A stretch of DNA of 64,000 nt from positions 49,573,131 to 49,637,130 of the forward strand of contig OX359247.1 of the NCBI GenBank assembly GCA_947179485.1, given 5' to 3'. Origin of the DNA: Allacma fusca. Its lineage: Eukaryota; Arthropoda; Collembola; Symphypleona; Sminthuridae. A program made the position numbers and the translations under genes. Below the pieces are notes generated by a model, which saw only the letters and a list, made by a program, of their open reading frames with translations, had not been told where the DNA came from and ran no database searches. Below, piece by piece: positions 45,192 to 57,403 of this stretch; the stretch's first letter is position 1; every line of letters begins with the position of its first letter.

Positions 45192-47371
45192 GAGTGGTCG
45201 TCACGGGAACGAGTAAAACCCGGGTACATGGGAACGGGAACGAGTACAGGAACGGGTACAGGAACAAATATTTTGTTCCCACCCAGTTTGGGTACGGGAA
45301 CAGGAACACACTCATGTAGACCCGATCACTGGGAACAGGAACAGGAGTGGGAACAGGAACAGAGATTTTCAATTTGTTCCCGTTCCCATCGGGAACGGGT
45401 ACGGTCTACGCATGATCCCGTTCCCATACCTGTTGTTCCCGGGATCGAGTGGGTACTTTTACCATCTTCTAGGAACACACTCAAAATTGATCGTGGAAGA
45501 CTTAATAGTATTTATGTAAACAATTCAATTTGCATATTCCATTGTATTCTTTTTTTTCTACAATTTCTACACACATCCTTGCCTTAAAGATAATAATGTT
45601 AAAACTCCTTTTTCAGTACAATTGAGATATTTCCTAGAATAATTCTACAAGTTTAATATAACAAATATTAAAATTATTATTATTGTTGCAAGTTTTACTC
45701 TTGAGTAGTGTTTCTGTCGGTGCAAGTATTGGGAATAACCGAACTTGCAATTACAATTATAATTGATAATGCAAGTACCAGTAATGTCATAACTGGTACT
45801 TGCTAAAATGTGTCAATTAGATTTTGCAAATAACCGAAGGTGAATTTGCAATTAGTTTATACGTTACTTGCAATTGGTAAGGCAATTGCAAGAACATTTG
45901 GATTTATTTGCACCGATAAGTACAATTGCAAGTACAATTGCAATTTGTAATTGCAAGTTAACTGATATACAGTATAAATCGTCGGCGAAGAGGAAAATGA
46001 TCTGTGCATTTTTAATTGGTAGCAAGATGATATACATGCTGTTTCACTAAATTGAACAAAGTGTATTAAATAAAATGATTTAGATGCAATGCATAATGAA
46101 ACAGAGATGCACAAATGAAATAACCTGTTAAAGCCTTAACAGGCTAAACTATTGTAAAATTTCATCCTTCAACATATCTTTACAAGAAACCCTTAAAAAT
46201 TTGTCCAATTTTCCTATAATTTTGTGCAAATGGAAACACTTGGTTACTAATCGAAAATTCACTTAGACAATTTGCCTTCTCACCGACGAAATTGTACAGT
46301 GAGTAGTGTGAGTACAGTAATTACAGTCGTTGAGACAACATTCGTAATTATTATATGCGTTAGTTATTAGAGCGGAATGACTTATTGAGGCATTTTGTGG
46401 AATTTTGCGCTCAAATTCGAAACGATTTCAAGTTGCAATTAACTTGATAAGTATTTTTTAAATTGCAACTTTTTCCAATGCAAGCACTTGTAATTGCAAT
46501 TGAATTTCTTGCAATTTCAGTTGTGCTTAACCGGTAATTGCAAGTATTTAATGCTTCTGTAAATTGCAACTTAAGTACACAGAAATTGCACTTGCACCAA
46601 CAATTGCAATTCCCTGGTGTAAAATAACCGCAATTGAACCGAACTTGCAAGTTCAATTAGTAATTGCGGTTAACTTGCAATTGACAAGAAACACTACTCT
46701 TGAGAAATTGATTGCTCTAATTAATGTTTTTTCAAATAAGACTAACAACGGGAAACTAATCCATACATTTTTCAGGTATATTTTGTATACAGAAAATTAT
46801 CTATGGGCCAGCTATGATCTTAAATATTAAGTACCATTTTGAAACCCTCATCAGCATTCAATTTTATTGTTGGAAAAGCAACATCAATGCTCCATTTATT
46901 GTTGCATCCTTTCCAGTATGGCATTTTAGTGTTGATATTCGTCTACTCGGGACATAATCTCTGAAGAATTAAATAATTAGTTATTACGCTGTTACGTTTG
47001 CTATAGGGGCCGCCCTGCCATATTTAGCCGCCCTGCACGTTGTTTTTATTGGTAAAACGAAAGGTTTGGTATTTACAGAAATTTTGATAATAATTTTTAC
47101 CACACCTAAGTACAACACAACCTGGACCCGGGAACATGACCGGGAACACCAGCTGTAGGAACGGGTAACGGTCCAGAGCATTTTTAATTTCTGGGTACGG
47201 GAACAGGAACAGGTCTGGGTACGAATTTTTATTAAATTCATGGGAACGGGTACCTAAAATACTGTTCCCACTATCACGGGAACGGGTCCGGGTACGGGAA
47301 CACTTAACGGGAGTACCCATTGAGTGGGAACAGGAACGGGAACAAGCTTTTTGTACCCATGACGACCACTG
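45192..47371. mobile_element. hAT element with GGGAACGGGTAC words, second nest level
   Basis: Ends GAGTGGTCGTCACGGG and, in reverse, CAGTGGTCGTCATGGG. Perfect 8-bp duplication GTACTGAT at 45184-45191 and 47372-47379. Both ends are arrays of GGGAACGGGTAC-type words; ORFs reading Thr-Gly repeats across them are artefacts. It is interrupted by the element at 45706-46696. Confidence 0.93.
45706..46696. mobile_element. hAT element with TTGCAATTGCAA words, third nest level
   Basis: Ends TAGTGTTTCT and AGAAACACTA. Perfect 8-bp duplication CTCTTGAG at 45698-45705 and 46697-46704. Ends are dense in TTGCAATTGCAA-type words. No transposase is encoded. It is the youngest insertion of the nest. Confidence 0.93.
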
Positions 47372-47639
47372 GTACTGATGAAAAGTTTACATAAAAATAT
47401 CGTGTTGAATGCTCTTATATTCAGTGTGTAAGGTGTAAGTACATATGTATACATTATATGCACTTGTATATGTTTAACTCACTTCACTTCACTAATTACC
47501 AAAGTCTAAAATTTAGTCTAGAAAACTAGGGAAATTTGAATTGATGAGGTATGATTAAAATCCATTGCACTTTATTCGCAATCTGGTCAAACAAATAGAC
47601 ACATTAAGATAATTTATTTCACGCTTAAAAATGCAAAAC

Positions 47640-48060
47640 TGCAATCGATTCATCGATTGCAACAAAAGCGAAGCCGGATTTCAAGGCAGGGAAGGTATTT
47701 TTTACGACCTTAGTGATCAACGAGTTAAAATCTAGTTCCTGTGGTTAACCCAGGTTTTCACGTCAATTCGAAGTTTTTTCCAAATTTCATAAAATTTTGA
47801 ATATTGTGGCGAGGAAGGTATTTTCGACGATTTTATTGATCAAGGAATTCTTTCGAGCGGTTAAATCAAAATTTTACGTAAATTCGGAATATTTTCGAAA
47901 TTTCAGGAAATTTGGGCGGGGGAAAGGTATTTTCCGCGACTTTAGTGATCAACCAATTCGTTTGTACGGTTAAATTAGATTTTTAAGTGAATTCGGGGAA
48001 TTTTCGAAATTTTATGAAATTTCATGAAATTTTGAGAATTGAAAAAGTAAAGGCGTTATT
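47640..48060. repeat. Degenerate tandem repeat, about 130-140 bp x 3
   Basis: Three units each begin around GGAAGGTATTTT, then CGACTTTAGTGATCAA, then a GGTTAAAT block and a TTCGAAATTT block. Divergence is high. It belongs to the interior of the element at 44575-48561. Confidence 0.65.
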
Positions 48061-48561
48061 CCCAAGTCCAGGACCCAACAGGTCGTTTGCCGCTGGTCCG
48101 GCGGTTGTATCTTGTCCCGTGCGGGAGCCTTTAGAAGGACAACATCAAAAACGTGCAATTTTACAAAAGCGCTTCGCTTTAAAAATTAATACTTTTAAGT
48201 GAATTAGGAACTATGAAGGCACACCACTAATATGGACCACTAGGAATTGGTTAACAGTTTATTCCTGGTCTGGTCTCGCGCCCTCCCAGTAAGCCTGCGC
48301 AAAAAGTCGTTTCATAATTTTTACGGAAAATGACAAGATTATGAGCGCAGTTCAATCTGACCCTGACATACTGAAATCATTATGAAGAACCCCAGAATCT
48401 GTAATATTTTATGTACTATTTCTGAACCGTGTCAGAAATTGCTCATTGATATGATGCCCATATAGGAAGTCATAATCTCCTCATCAAAAAGACATGAACT
48501 GATTATGAATTTCACCCATTAATATCTAATGATATCATTATGACGTTCAGTGCTAGCTGGG

Positions 48562-49335
48562 ATGTACTTGAATGCTTACGTATAATTATATGTAAAAAAC
48601 TAGCAACAATAATAATAATGCTATTGTTAAAATAGTAGTAGAAGACCTTAGTGCATACTATTTTCTTATTTTTTTCATAAACTCCGACGTTCCCAAAAAA
48701 ACAAACGTTTTTTTACTTCAGAATGCATCTACATATTATGTACATATATACTGGATAATATTGAATTTAACTTGTCATATAGCTGTATATATTTTTTTAA
48801 TTAAATGCCAAGCGAAGGAATTCATTACGTAAATTTCTAACAGAATCGGCTGGTGGTGAATATCTCTGTGTAACTCTCTGGAAAGCATATAAAGATGCCA
48901 ATCGTACAAAGCTACTGCAAAAGATATTTGATAAAAAATATGCCTCTTTATACAAGCGACACAGTACTACATAATAATAAGATCATGTTGCTTTTGCTAA
49001 AGATCGCATTTTGTTACCACGCATTTTTGAGAGTGTGCTGTATTATTATTTTCTATAATTATCAGCTAACTGCGTATATCTTAAATTTCTTTGAGACGAA
49101 CAATCCTTTTTGAAATAGACAATATTATAGTTGATTGCTAACAAACAACCCATGTCAATACATGACAGCAGACAAGCCCGAAGAATTCTCTCAACGGGAG
49201 ACAGATGAGCAAAAAATGATAAACGTGATTCTTACATTCAAAGAGTCATGGACAAACACATCTCCAGGCTTATATAATTAATTGTAAATGTGAATGACTT
49301 GGCAGAAAGTGAAATGCAAGAATAAAAATTCATGG
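48562..49335. other. Intergenic, nothing recognised
   Basis: A 72-aa ORF at 48895-49113 shows no domain or composition that supports a gene. The last 100 bp are promoter-proximal to the SnoaL-like gene. Confidence 0.5.
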
Positions 49336-49342
49336 TATAAAT
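49336..49342 (+). promoter_or_regulatory. TATA box of the SnoaL-like gene
   Basis: TATAAAT lies 115 bp before the start codon, with an initiator-like TCACTGG about 30 bp downstream. Confidence 0.6.
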
Positions 49343-49450
49343 ATCAGTGCATTCCGCATTTGTAATCACTGGATGACCATTGATCAGACATTGCAGACTA
49401 TCAAACTCCAGGTTACTACAGTAATTATTGTTGGCCTCCCAGACAAAAGG

Positions 49451-50137
49451 ATGCAGAACTCTAAAATTTTGGTTCTTGCAGTATTAGGTAAGGGAAATAT
49501 TTTCACCTAACTAAAAATCTTACCATAATATTATTACGTAGCTATACTAACCTACCTCACAAGTTTGCATGTGATATAGCTCACATGACTATCCAGAGAC
49601 CAAACTCTATTTTAAAAAAATATTGTCAAGGATTGAAAGCAGTGTATTTATTAATAAAGTGTTTATTTTATCCCTCCAGCAACACTGATTGCTAACTGCA
49701 CAGCCTTCCCACAAGACGGCAAACCATCAGCGGAATCGTCCTGCCTGGAAAAGCGTGCTCAAGAAGAGAAGAACAAGGAACTAGCCATCACAGCCTTCCA
49801 GGCTGTAATCGGTGATCACGACATCGAAGCAGCGGACAAGTACTTCCATCCCAATGTCACTGAGCACAATCCAAAAGAACAAGATGGACTTGAATCATTC
49901 AAGAAATTTGCTACACTGGTAACCAAAAATAGGGAAAAGGGGAAGGTTGACTTCAAAAGAGTAGCAGCTGATGGAGACTTGGTTTGGGCCCATGTCAGGA
50001 TCCCAGATGTTGAAGGAAAGGACTTAGCCATCATTCATATCTTCCGCATTGAGAATGACTTAATTGTTGAGCACTGGGATGTTACTCAAACCGTTCCGGA
50101 AGCTGGCGAGAGCAAGAATCCTCATCCACTGTTTTAA
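49451..50137 (+). CDS. Secreted SnoaL/NTF2-like protein
   Basis: Exons 49451-49487 and 49680-50137, joined in phase (donor GTAAGG, acceptor CCTCCAG), give 164 aa. MQNSKILVLAVLATLIANC is a signal peptide. The rest is one NTF2-like fold of the SnoaL type: a helix with ELAITAFQAVIGDHDIEAA, then YFHPNVTEHNP, GLESFKKFATLV, ADGDLVWAHVRIP, IIHIFRIENDLIVEHWDVTQ and TVPEAG. The EHNP, GDLVW and VEHWDVTQ blocks are those of bacterial SnoaL-like (COG4922-type) proteins, thought to act on small cyclic or aldol substrates; the substrate here is unknown. Signal peptide, intron, TATA box and poly(A) site show a gene adapted to a eukaryote. Acquisition from bacteria is inference. Confidence 0.85.
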
Positions 50138-50326
50138 TAATTTTGGGCAATGCTGAACTTTATCTTAATTTCTTCATGTTTGCCTCATTAGATCAGTGTA
50201 CACCTTCTGTGTTTATCTATAATCAGTTAATACTATGTTTTTAGTATTTCTCGGCAAGCATTCCCTCATGCTTACTGTACCTATCGATCTGAATCTTGCT
50301 GTCTCCTGTACCCTGTACCTGGAACA

Positions 50327-50332
50327 AATAAA
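50327..50332 (+). terminator. Poly(A) signal of the SnoaL-like gene
   Basis: AATAAA, 190 bp after the stop codon, repeated in overlapping form as AATAAAATAAATAAA. Confidence 0.6.
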
Positions 50333-52803
50333 ATAAATAAACGTTTTTGCAATTGAACAAATTAATGTTGCGCGTACAGAATTTACACATGTGACAAACT
50401 AGTAATATGAATGCTGAATCATTTCATCATGTAAAATTTTGTAGAATGGTACATTAGACTAAACGTTTGTAATACATACATACATAGCTGTCACTGAAGT
50501 TTTTACGCATTTTAAGAACCCATTTTATGCCCATCTTATGAGTTGTCTTTCCGAATTACACAGATTACGTAGAGTTTACAATTACATTTTGCAGTAGCTT
50601 ACAGTTCACATAAGCGTAAATTCATGACTCACTTTTTGAGACAAGAAAGAATAAACATTTCCGAGATGGCTTTTCTAATTTTAAGATAAATGCTAAAAAT
50701 ATAGTGTACATACTAGTGGTAACAATAATTTATCCAGGGTTAATACCATTGTCTAGCCATAGCTACGAATTCACAAGTTCAAGAATGTACTTGTTGTAGC
50801 GTTGGTTAAATTTATTTATGGCTTGTAATTTTCCTAAGTGTACATTTTTAAAGCCCAGAAGAAGAAAAACTTGAAAATAATGAAAAATGTTTTTGTAAGA
50901 ATCGGCAGTAACAAACTGTTCTTATGTTTTCGGGCAGATAAAAGTACAGCGTAATTGCGTAAATAGGTATTAAAATCACTTAACTATCTCAGATAATTTA
51001 TAATATGTGCAGAGAAAAAATACCTGGGTCTTGAGTTTCATAAAAGATCCCACACAGGTGCTAAGTAATTAAGAATCGATAATAGAACGTTAATATAAAG
51101 AGTGTATAATGAGTTTGATTTTTGAAACAATGGATAAATATGTACATGCTTCCACATTGACTTTGCTTGGGCGTTTCTTTTTTTAAATTCAACATTCGTG
51201 AAAGTGAGATTAATGATATGGTTTGATGTACATTGACCTTTTGCAGCTCCTCAATGTTTTTTCAATGCATCTTACAAATCATTGTCATTGTCAATACTAA
51301 GTCGAAGTACTTGCTTGATAAATATATGCACATTCTGCATTGAGTATTTATACAATGAAAAGCATTATCGATTATACAATCATAAATCTTCCTGTCAAAG
51401 TGGATGAGCCTGCTGATGTGGATGACACTATGTATTGCAGGTAGATTTTAAAGCTGGATTTTGTATTGTACACATTATGCATCCAACTACCTTCACTACT
51501 GTAAGGAATATCTCTTTAACCTTGACGAGATTCTATAGACATGAAACAAGAAGGTTCAGCCTGGTTTGGAAATATATTTGCAGACAGTGCAGAGTCTAAT
51601 CAAAACATCAAAAAGAATAAGAAACAATGCAACATATCATGGTAGTGTATATCCTGTATTTGATTTATTTAAATCTTGTCCCACAAACAATACAAAAGTT
51701 GAGATGAGAATGACAGGACATTTGCGAGACTTTTAAGGAAGGAAAGTATTTAAGTGCGCACTAATGGGTGTCCAAACATTTGCATAAAAAAAGTGTCGGG
51801 TGTCGGCTATTACGTTTGCATTGACGTTCGTATTACTATATTGGTTTGCATGGAGAAGTTATACAGTTAGTATGATACACATTTAAAATTCCCTTTTCCA
51901 AAAATAGTTAAAACTGAATACATTTATTTGCTCCACTTCCATGACCGTTGTATCTGGAGTTTTTGCGCTAATAATAAAAAACTCCGTGCACTGCACTGAT
52001 TTGGGCAAACTTTGTTTGCATGTGCAGGAAAGTGAAACTTATATTTAAAGATTTTTAGTAGGGTAGGCAAATAGAGTCTGATTGTTATCTTAAAGGACGC
52101 ATGTCCATACGTCAATACGTTGGAAAGGTATAGCAAATGCAATATTTTTTTATAATTGTATCCAGAAAAGAATTTTCAGAGGTCAACGGTTGACCCTGGG
52201 TCAGGGACAATATCAAAAGGCACATCTAGAATGTATGTCCGATTTTTTGGGACAAGTCACATGTCCGTATGTCATTCCGTTGTTGAGTTGTGCGACTCAC
52301 AAGATTTTGTAGACGGACGGACGGACGGAACAGACTCGTCTATAAGAAAGTTTCATTTTCTAAAAAATAGAAGCGGAATATTTGTTTTACGATTGCCCCA
52401 TTTCTACGAGGTAGGGACGGAGAAAAAATGATTTTACGGCACCATGTACATGAATCCTGATCCCCAGCAATGATCTTACTCTTAAATTGAATTTCGACCT
52501 TAACTTACTATGTGAAATGAACTCTTACAAACAAATTCTGCACGGGTAGCTATGGAAGCTATCATTCATTACAAATGTAAAAAGGAAAATTCTTTTCTTG
52601 CAGTTTGAAAGTTTTGTAGAGAAATAGTTTAAGCGCGAGTCCCTGACCCCAATTTCTTAGTACGTACATACACAATTTTATGTATCTCGTGTAGATACTG
52701 TAGATATCAGAATAACATAATTTGACAATGATGAAAGGATTTTTTACATTTCGGTCTTCCTCGTAGACTCGCTTTGTAGGTTTGAGAGTATAAATTACCA
52801 TAA
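50333..52803. other. Intergenic, scattered repeat fragments
   Basis: No gene recognised in about 2.5 kb. CAAACTTTGTTTGCATGTGC at 52014-52033, extending through AGGAAAGTGAAACTT to about 52040, is nearly identical to 7034-7068 and marks a dispersed repeat. A GGACGGACGGACGGA run lies at about 52315. Confidence 0.5.
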
Positions 52804-53367
52804 GGGGGTATGCATAAATAACGTTTCATTTTTTCGCAATTTTTGGCCCCCCCTGTCGTCATCACTCGTCACTCTGCTAGGACCCCCCCCCCCTCTAATC
52901 ATGATCAAGTACCCGTAATAACTGTAAAAATATTTTAAATCCACGAAACTTTTATGCAAAACATACGACGATTGACGAACATGTTTCTGCAGTCACTCTT
53001 GCGTGAACCAAAAACCATTGGATTGGAATTTTCAATCTACCAAGTACATATGCAATGCCTGTTCCGGGAATAAAAAAATGTGTCGATTGATGCATTTGAA
53101 ATCATCCAATGAGTGATGTTTATAAATTTGCTCAACGACCTTCTTGTTGTATCATCATTATTGTTTCTTGTTTGGATTTTGGAATTCGATTTTTTGTAAC
53201 TACAATCATTTAGTCAAAACCTATTAAATTTAAAGCTATTTATTCGTTGTTACAAATTCAGTGAAACGTCATCAGTGGAATTACCTCCACTCCCCTGAAG
53301 TATTTAAAAATCATCAGCCTCAAAACCCCCTCCCCCTGGAAAATGAAACGACATTTATGCATGTCCC
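52804..53367. mobile_element. MITE with GTATGCATAAAT ends
   Basis: The left end reads GGGGTATGCATAAATAACGT then TTCATTTT. The right end in reverse reads GGGACATGCATAAATGTCGT then TTCATTTT, about 28 bp of inverted repeat. ATAA precedes and follows (52800-52803, 53368-53371), a probable 4-bp target duplication. C-rich runs (up to ten C) lie near both ends. 564 bp, no ORF of note. Confidence 0.75.
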
Positions 53368-53587
53368 ATAAAGGTTAAATGGACTATATGCGGTATACGT
53401 ATATGTATTTTCCGTTGGCGAAACCGATGACTGTTTACGCTCGTAAGTAATAATAAATTACTAATTGAGACTAATTCAAATGTCTTGTTCATTGAATTCG
53501 GCGAGCAAATGACTATTTGTAATTTGGATGCTCTAGTTATTTACATATTTTATGACATGATATCTTAATTCCATATACTCACATTAG

Positions 53588-54126
53588 CAGGGATGTCAAT
53601 TTCCAATTTTGTGATTACAAATTACAATTTAATGATTACTTCAAAAACAAAATTAATTTATAATTACAATTGATGATTAATTGAATTGTAACTACTAATT
53701 AATCATTACGATTAACGATTACTTTAAAATTAATTTACATTGATGATTACAATTAAAGATTACCTTAAAGATTATTTTCATTGTTGATTACGATTAACGA
53801 TTACTTTAAAAATAACTTTCATGGATGATTAGAATTAACGATTACGTTAAAGATTATTTTTATTGATGATTACAATTAACGATTACATTAGTAATCATTT
53901 ATCTCATCAATTTATCTAAATTTAAATGCATTACTCGTAGTACGTAAAACACAAATATTTGAGGTCCGTGGGTTTCTGTGGTACTGTAGTTTCACCGGTC
54001 CTAGGGATTTTTCACAATTTTAGGGAAATGTTTTTTTGCTCAACAAATCAAGCATTGTGACTTGAACATCAGGAATTTTTCGGAAAATTGTTTTTTTGCT
54101 CAACAAAATCAGGGATTGTATCCCTG
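53588..54126. mobile_element. Possible degenerate hAT element, ATTACGATTAAC words
   Basis: Starts CAGGGATGTCAATTTCC, a hAT-like end, followed by about 300 bp of GATTACAATTAACGATTA words. A possible right end ATCCCTG occurs at 54120-54126. The flanking 8-mers CACATTAG and CATCATAG match poorly, so the right boundary is doubtful. Two diverged 70-bp units containing TTTTTTTGCTCAACAAA lie at 54000-54110. Confidence 0.4.
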
Positions 54127-54440
54127 CATCATAGAGACTGTAGAAAATCCCTCATTCAGGGACAAACGCATAAATCGGACATCTGACTTAATTTGTGAAA
54201 CGGTGTTTCGCGATAATGTTTATAATAATGACTCACAACTTTACTGCAAATATTACGTAAATCAATTTCAGGTACCCCTGAAGAATTACATATGTCAGTA
54301 ATGCTCGTTTGATGTCGGAATGACAATTTTAAAAGCATGTAATTAGTCTGTTTTAGGTACGTAAAATGCATCGACCTATAAAGTTCTTGTGATAAGGGAA
54401 TGCAGTCTTTATTAAAAACCAGTAGCGAAATGAGAACAGG

Positions 54441-55859
54441 ATGAAAGGGAAAAAAAGTAAAAATATTGCTGTTCTGAGCGATAAATCTTTGAAATGGTTG
54501 AAAATCGGGATAATCGTTCCCTCAGCCATCGGGTCAATTCCCTATGGTTGGGACGAAAAAACGCAAAAAGCGGTATTCCTTCCCTCATACAAGCGACACA
54601 TTATCTGGACAATACATAATCTATTCTACTGCTGGTATTTAGGTTTTGTGGTCGTTCGATGGATTCAGTACACCATCAAAGAGTCTGCATCATCTCCCAA
54701 AGCGGTCGGGACCTTCTACATCATGACCAGTTACTGGATCCTCATGGCCGGGCAATACAGTGTGTCGAAATTTTATGGGGAGCATCACATTTGGATCAAT
54801 AATTTTCTGGATTTTCTTAAAGACATCCAACGTAAGAAAATAATTTTGGAGTGGGCTTCATGCCGATAGCAGATATTTAAAAACAATTTTAAAATCAAAC
54901 CATTTATTTTTGGTGCAGAACATCAGAAACATTCTTTGTCAAAATTGAGCGATGGCTACACAACCTGTCAAAATTTCCTGATATTGGTGATTTTTGTATT
55001 CATTGCGGATGTGTGGTCTTGCTGGACTTTGCCAGATGCTCCTTTCTACATTTCGTCGATGATGCCGAACCCCAAGATTTTGAGTAAATTGGAATTGTTC
55101 CCATTCGTCTGCCTTCATATTTGGATTTGGGCTCATCAGTGGTCGACCATGTTCTTTCATGTGAATACACTCGTGCCATACTTGGTGGGTTTGAAAAATT
55201 CTTTAAATATTCTCAGGTAAGTGCGAGGCAAACATTTTAGCAGAAGATATTCATACATTTATTTTAGTAAATTAACTTAATGTCGAGGAAATTGCTTTAC
55301 GTTGCAACAGTAAGTTTTTAGTTCCCCCAATTTCATAATTAGGTTTCGAATAGCCGAAGGCACAGAAGAACTGGAATATGAACCACCGAATTCTTCACAC
55401 GCCGAAATGCAAACCAAATCCTTCGGGAAGTACTTCCGCCAGATGGAGGTCCTCAACGTGGTGTCTAATAAACTTTGGTCAACTGCAAATGCTATTCTGG
55501 AGATCTCCATGCTCTTGGGAATCATCTGTGCTTGCTATGGGACAGTGAGGTTGGACGCTGCCAGAGCTACACAGCAAGGAATGATCGTGATACTCCTCAC
55601 AGGAACAGTCATAGTTCTCTGGGGCATCATGGGGGAGCTATTTGAAACATCAATGGATGTATTGTATTCTTGGAAAGCCATGAAACAGAACCGTTGGTTT
55701 AGAAGATTTTTCAAGTCCTGTAAGCCTATAAGAGTTAACATTGGACAAGGATTGTTTTTTGCTGATCGTGGCATTAAACTAACCCTATTGGAAATCATTA
55801 CCACGAACGTTTCATCCCTGCTTCTTTCAACGTCCGGCTCTAAAGGCTCACTTAATTAA
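54441..55859 (+). CDS. 7TM chemoreceptor of the Gr/Or superfamily
   Basis: Three exons in phase, 54441-54831, 54919-55216 and 55343-55859, give 401 aa, the usual gustatory-receptor length. Hydrophobic segments can be placed near residues 17-37, 55-77, 92-108, 170-190, 205-228, 293-312 and 320-342, with a last one near 380-395 ending ITTNVSSLLLS. There is no signal peptide, and the long loop between the fifth and sixth segments (RIAEGTEELEYEPPNSSHAE) is hydrophilic. Both are typical of insect-type ligand-gated chemoreceptors, whose N-terminus is inside the cell. The canonical TYhhhhhQF ending of Gr proteins is not present in exact form. It resembles lineage-expanded receptors of basal hexapods; the ligand is unknown. 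Confidence 0.65.
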
Positions 55860-56611
55860 TAATTAAACAGGAAATGTCGGCATGAACGATTAAGAACATA
55901 GTAATTACTAGGTCTTTCCAATTATTAGAACTTTTTTGATGTTTAGGTACTCGTAGATACGTACATTCGTACGGTTGGTACAAGGTAAATATGTGTAATG
56001 ATCAATAAATAATGACGCATAAAACATGGCAATCAACTTCAACTATACTCGAAATTGGTAGAAAACATGCTTAAGTTGTAGTACCTGAAGTAATTATTAC
56101 ATTATAATGAGGTCGTTATTATAATACAGACAGTACAGTAATATCTCTTTTATAGCAAACTCCTAACATTCTTTTTAAGCTACTGTCAGCATGAAAATGG
56201 TTAAAAAAATATTTTTTAGGAAACGAAATTTCTGAAAACTTACGACCTTACTTAACTCATTTTACAGATGTGAGTCGCCTGTGACCTTCTGGGATGACCT
56301 GATTGTAATGCTGGATTTGCAAGTAATCTGTAGAAATATTCTGTTTAAAAGGGGGGAAATAATATTTTTTTAACAGGCGCATACGTCGCTAAATTACTAT
56401 GTATGAGACGAGGGGTGAGAAAATTAATTTGCTACACAGTTAAAACCTAAACTTAAATATTCTTTCCATTGTTCGACTTTTTCTTGATGTTTTTTAACTC
56501 TGCTATATGGATATGGTCGGACGTTAAATAAAAATTGCCAAACAGTTTATTATCCCCCCGTGGTAGAAACTATCAAAAAAAGATGCTTTCATTCGTTCCT
56601 TCTTGCATAAT
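55860..56611. other. Intergenic, nothing recognised
   Basis: AT-rich flank between the chemoreceptor and the LINE fragments; no ORF with coding character. Confidence 0.5.
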
Positions 56612-57403
56612 GTACATACAAATGAACGAGACACGCATAAAAAGCTTGCCATGCAAAACAACAGTTGACAGTAACCCTTTGTGGAATACCTATAAATACC
56701 TGAGGGCCTTACTTAGTAAAGCATGATATTTACTATGCTGACCGTAATTACTTTTATAGTCAAGTATCTTTATCTACCTCCTCTCGTGGTGTATGGAACT
56801 TCATTGGTGAATTTCTTGGAATACTTAGGAAATCCAGTACTTGTATCGACAAACAAACTGTTAAAGGTACGCATGTAGTTACTACAAGTAAAATTTGCAG
56901 AGTGTTAGCTGAATCGTTTATGGTACCACAAATTAATTGAAGAGTTGGAAAACTGCTAAATATGCTCGCTCTACATACAAATTAAACAGACACGTGTAAA
57001 AAGCTTGCAATACAAAACAACAGAACAGTACCCCTTTGTGGAATACCTATTAATACCTGAGGGCCGCAGTAAAGCATGAGTAAAGCATGATATTTACTAT
57101 GCCAACCGCAATTACTTTAATAGTCAAGTGTCTTTATCTACCTACTCTCGTGGTGTATGGAACTTCATTGACGAATTTCTCGGAGTGCCTAAGAAACCCA
57201 GTACTTTTATTGACAAATTAACTGTTACAGATACTCCTGTAGTTACTACCAATAAAATATGCAATCTGTTAGTTGAATCGTTTATGGTTCCTTGTAACTG
57301 TAATTATACGGATGCCGATATCCTTGAGTTCAAAAATAATAAAGCACTATTGTCAATCCTGATTATGGGCTTGACATATTTAGTCTTCGCTCTGCTATGC
57401 TAG
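56612..57403 (+). pseudogene. Two tandem LINE fragments (EN-RT linker)
   Basis: Copies at 56612-56941 and 56971-57403 are about 358 bp apart and similar along their length. Read across frameshifts they give NPLWNTYKYLRALLSK, HDIYYADRNYFYSQ and SSRGVWNFIGEFLG. The second copy gives YSRGVWNFIDEFLGVPKKP followed by NKICNLLVESFMV. This order (YKxLRxLL, KxxYY, WxFIxEFLG, IxxxFN-like) is that of the linker between endonuclease and reverse transcriptase in jockey/CR1-type LINEs. Stops and frame shifts in both copies show decay. No reverse transcriptase core is present, so only fragments are claimed. Confidence 0.5.

Larger units (their letters stand above)
44575..48561. mobile_element. Outer element of a three-level transposon nest
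   Basis: Begins CCCAGCTAGCACTAGAAG and ends AGTGCTAGCTGGG, sharing the first 12 bp with the compound transposon at 30056-38913. AT lies on both sides, a 2-bp target duplication. Its ends carry CATAATGATTTCA-like words in both orientations. It encodes no transposase, so it is probably moved by that of the related autonomous element. Its interior has been split by the hAT element at 45192-47371; without it the element is about 1.8 kb. Confidence 0.88.

Noticed and set aside
45228..45587. ORF reading Thr-Gly repeats
   Set aside because: It is a translation of the GGAACGGGTACAG word array at the end of the hAT element 45192-47371.
53588..54126. Full hAT element with target duplication
   Set aside because: Flanking 8-mers match at only five positions; listed only as a possible degenerate element.
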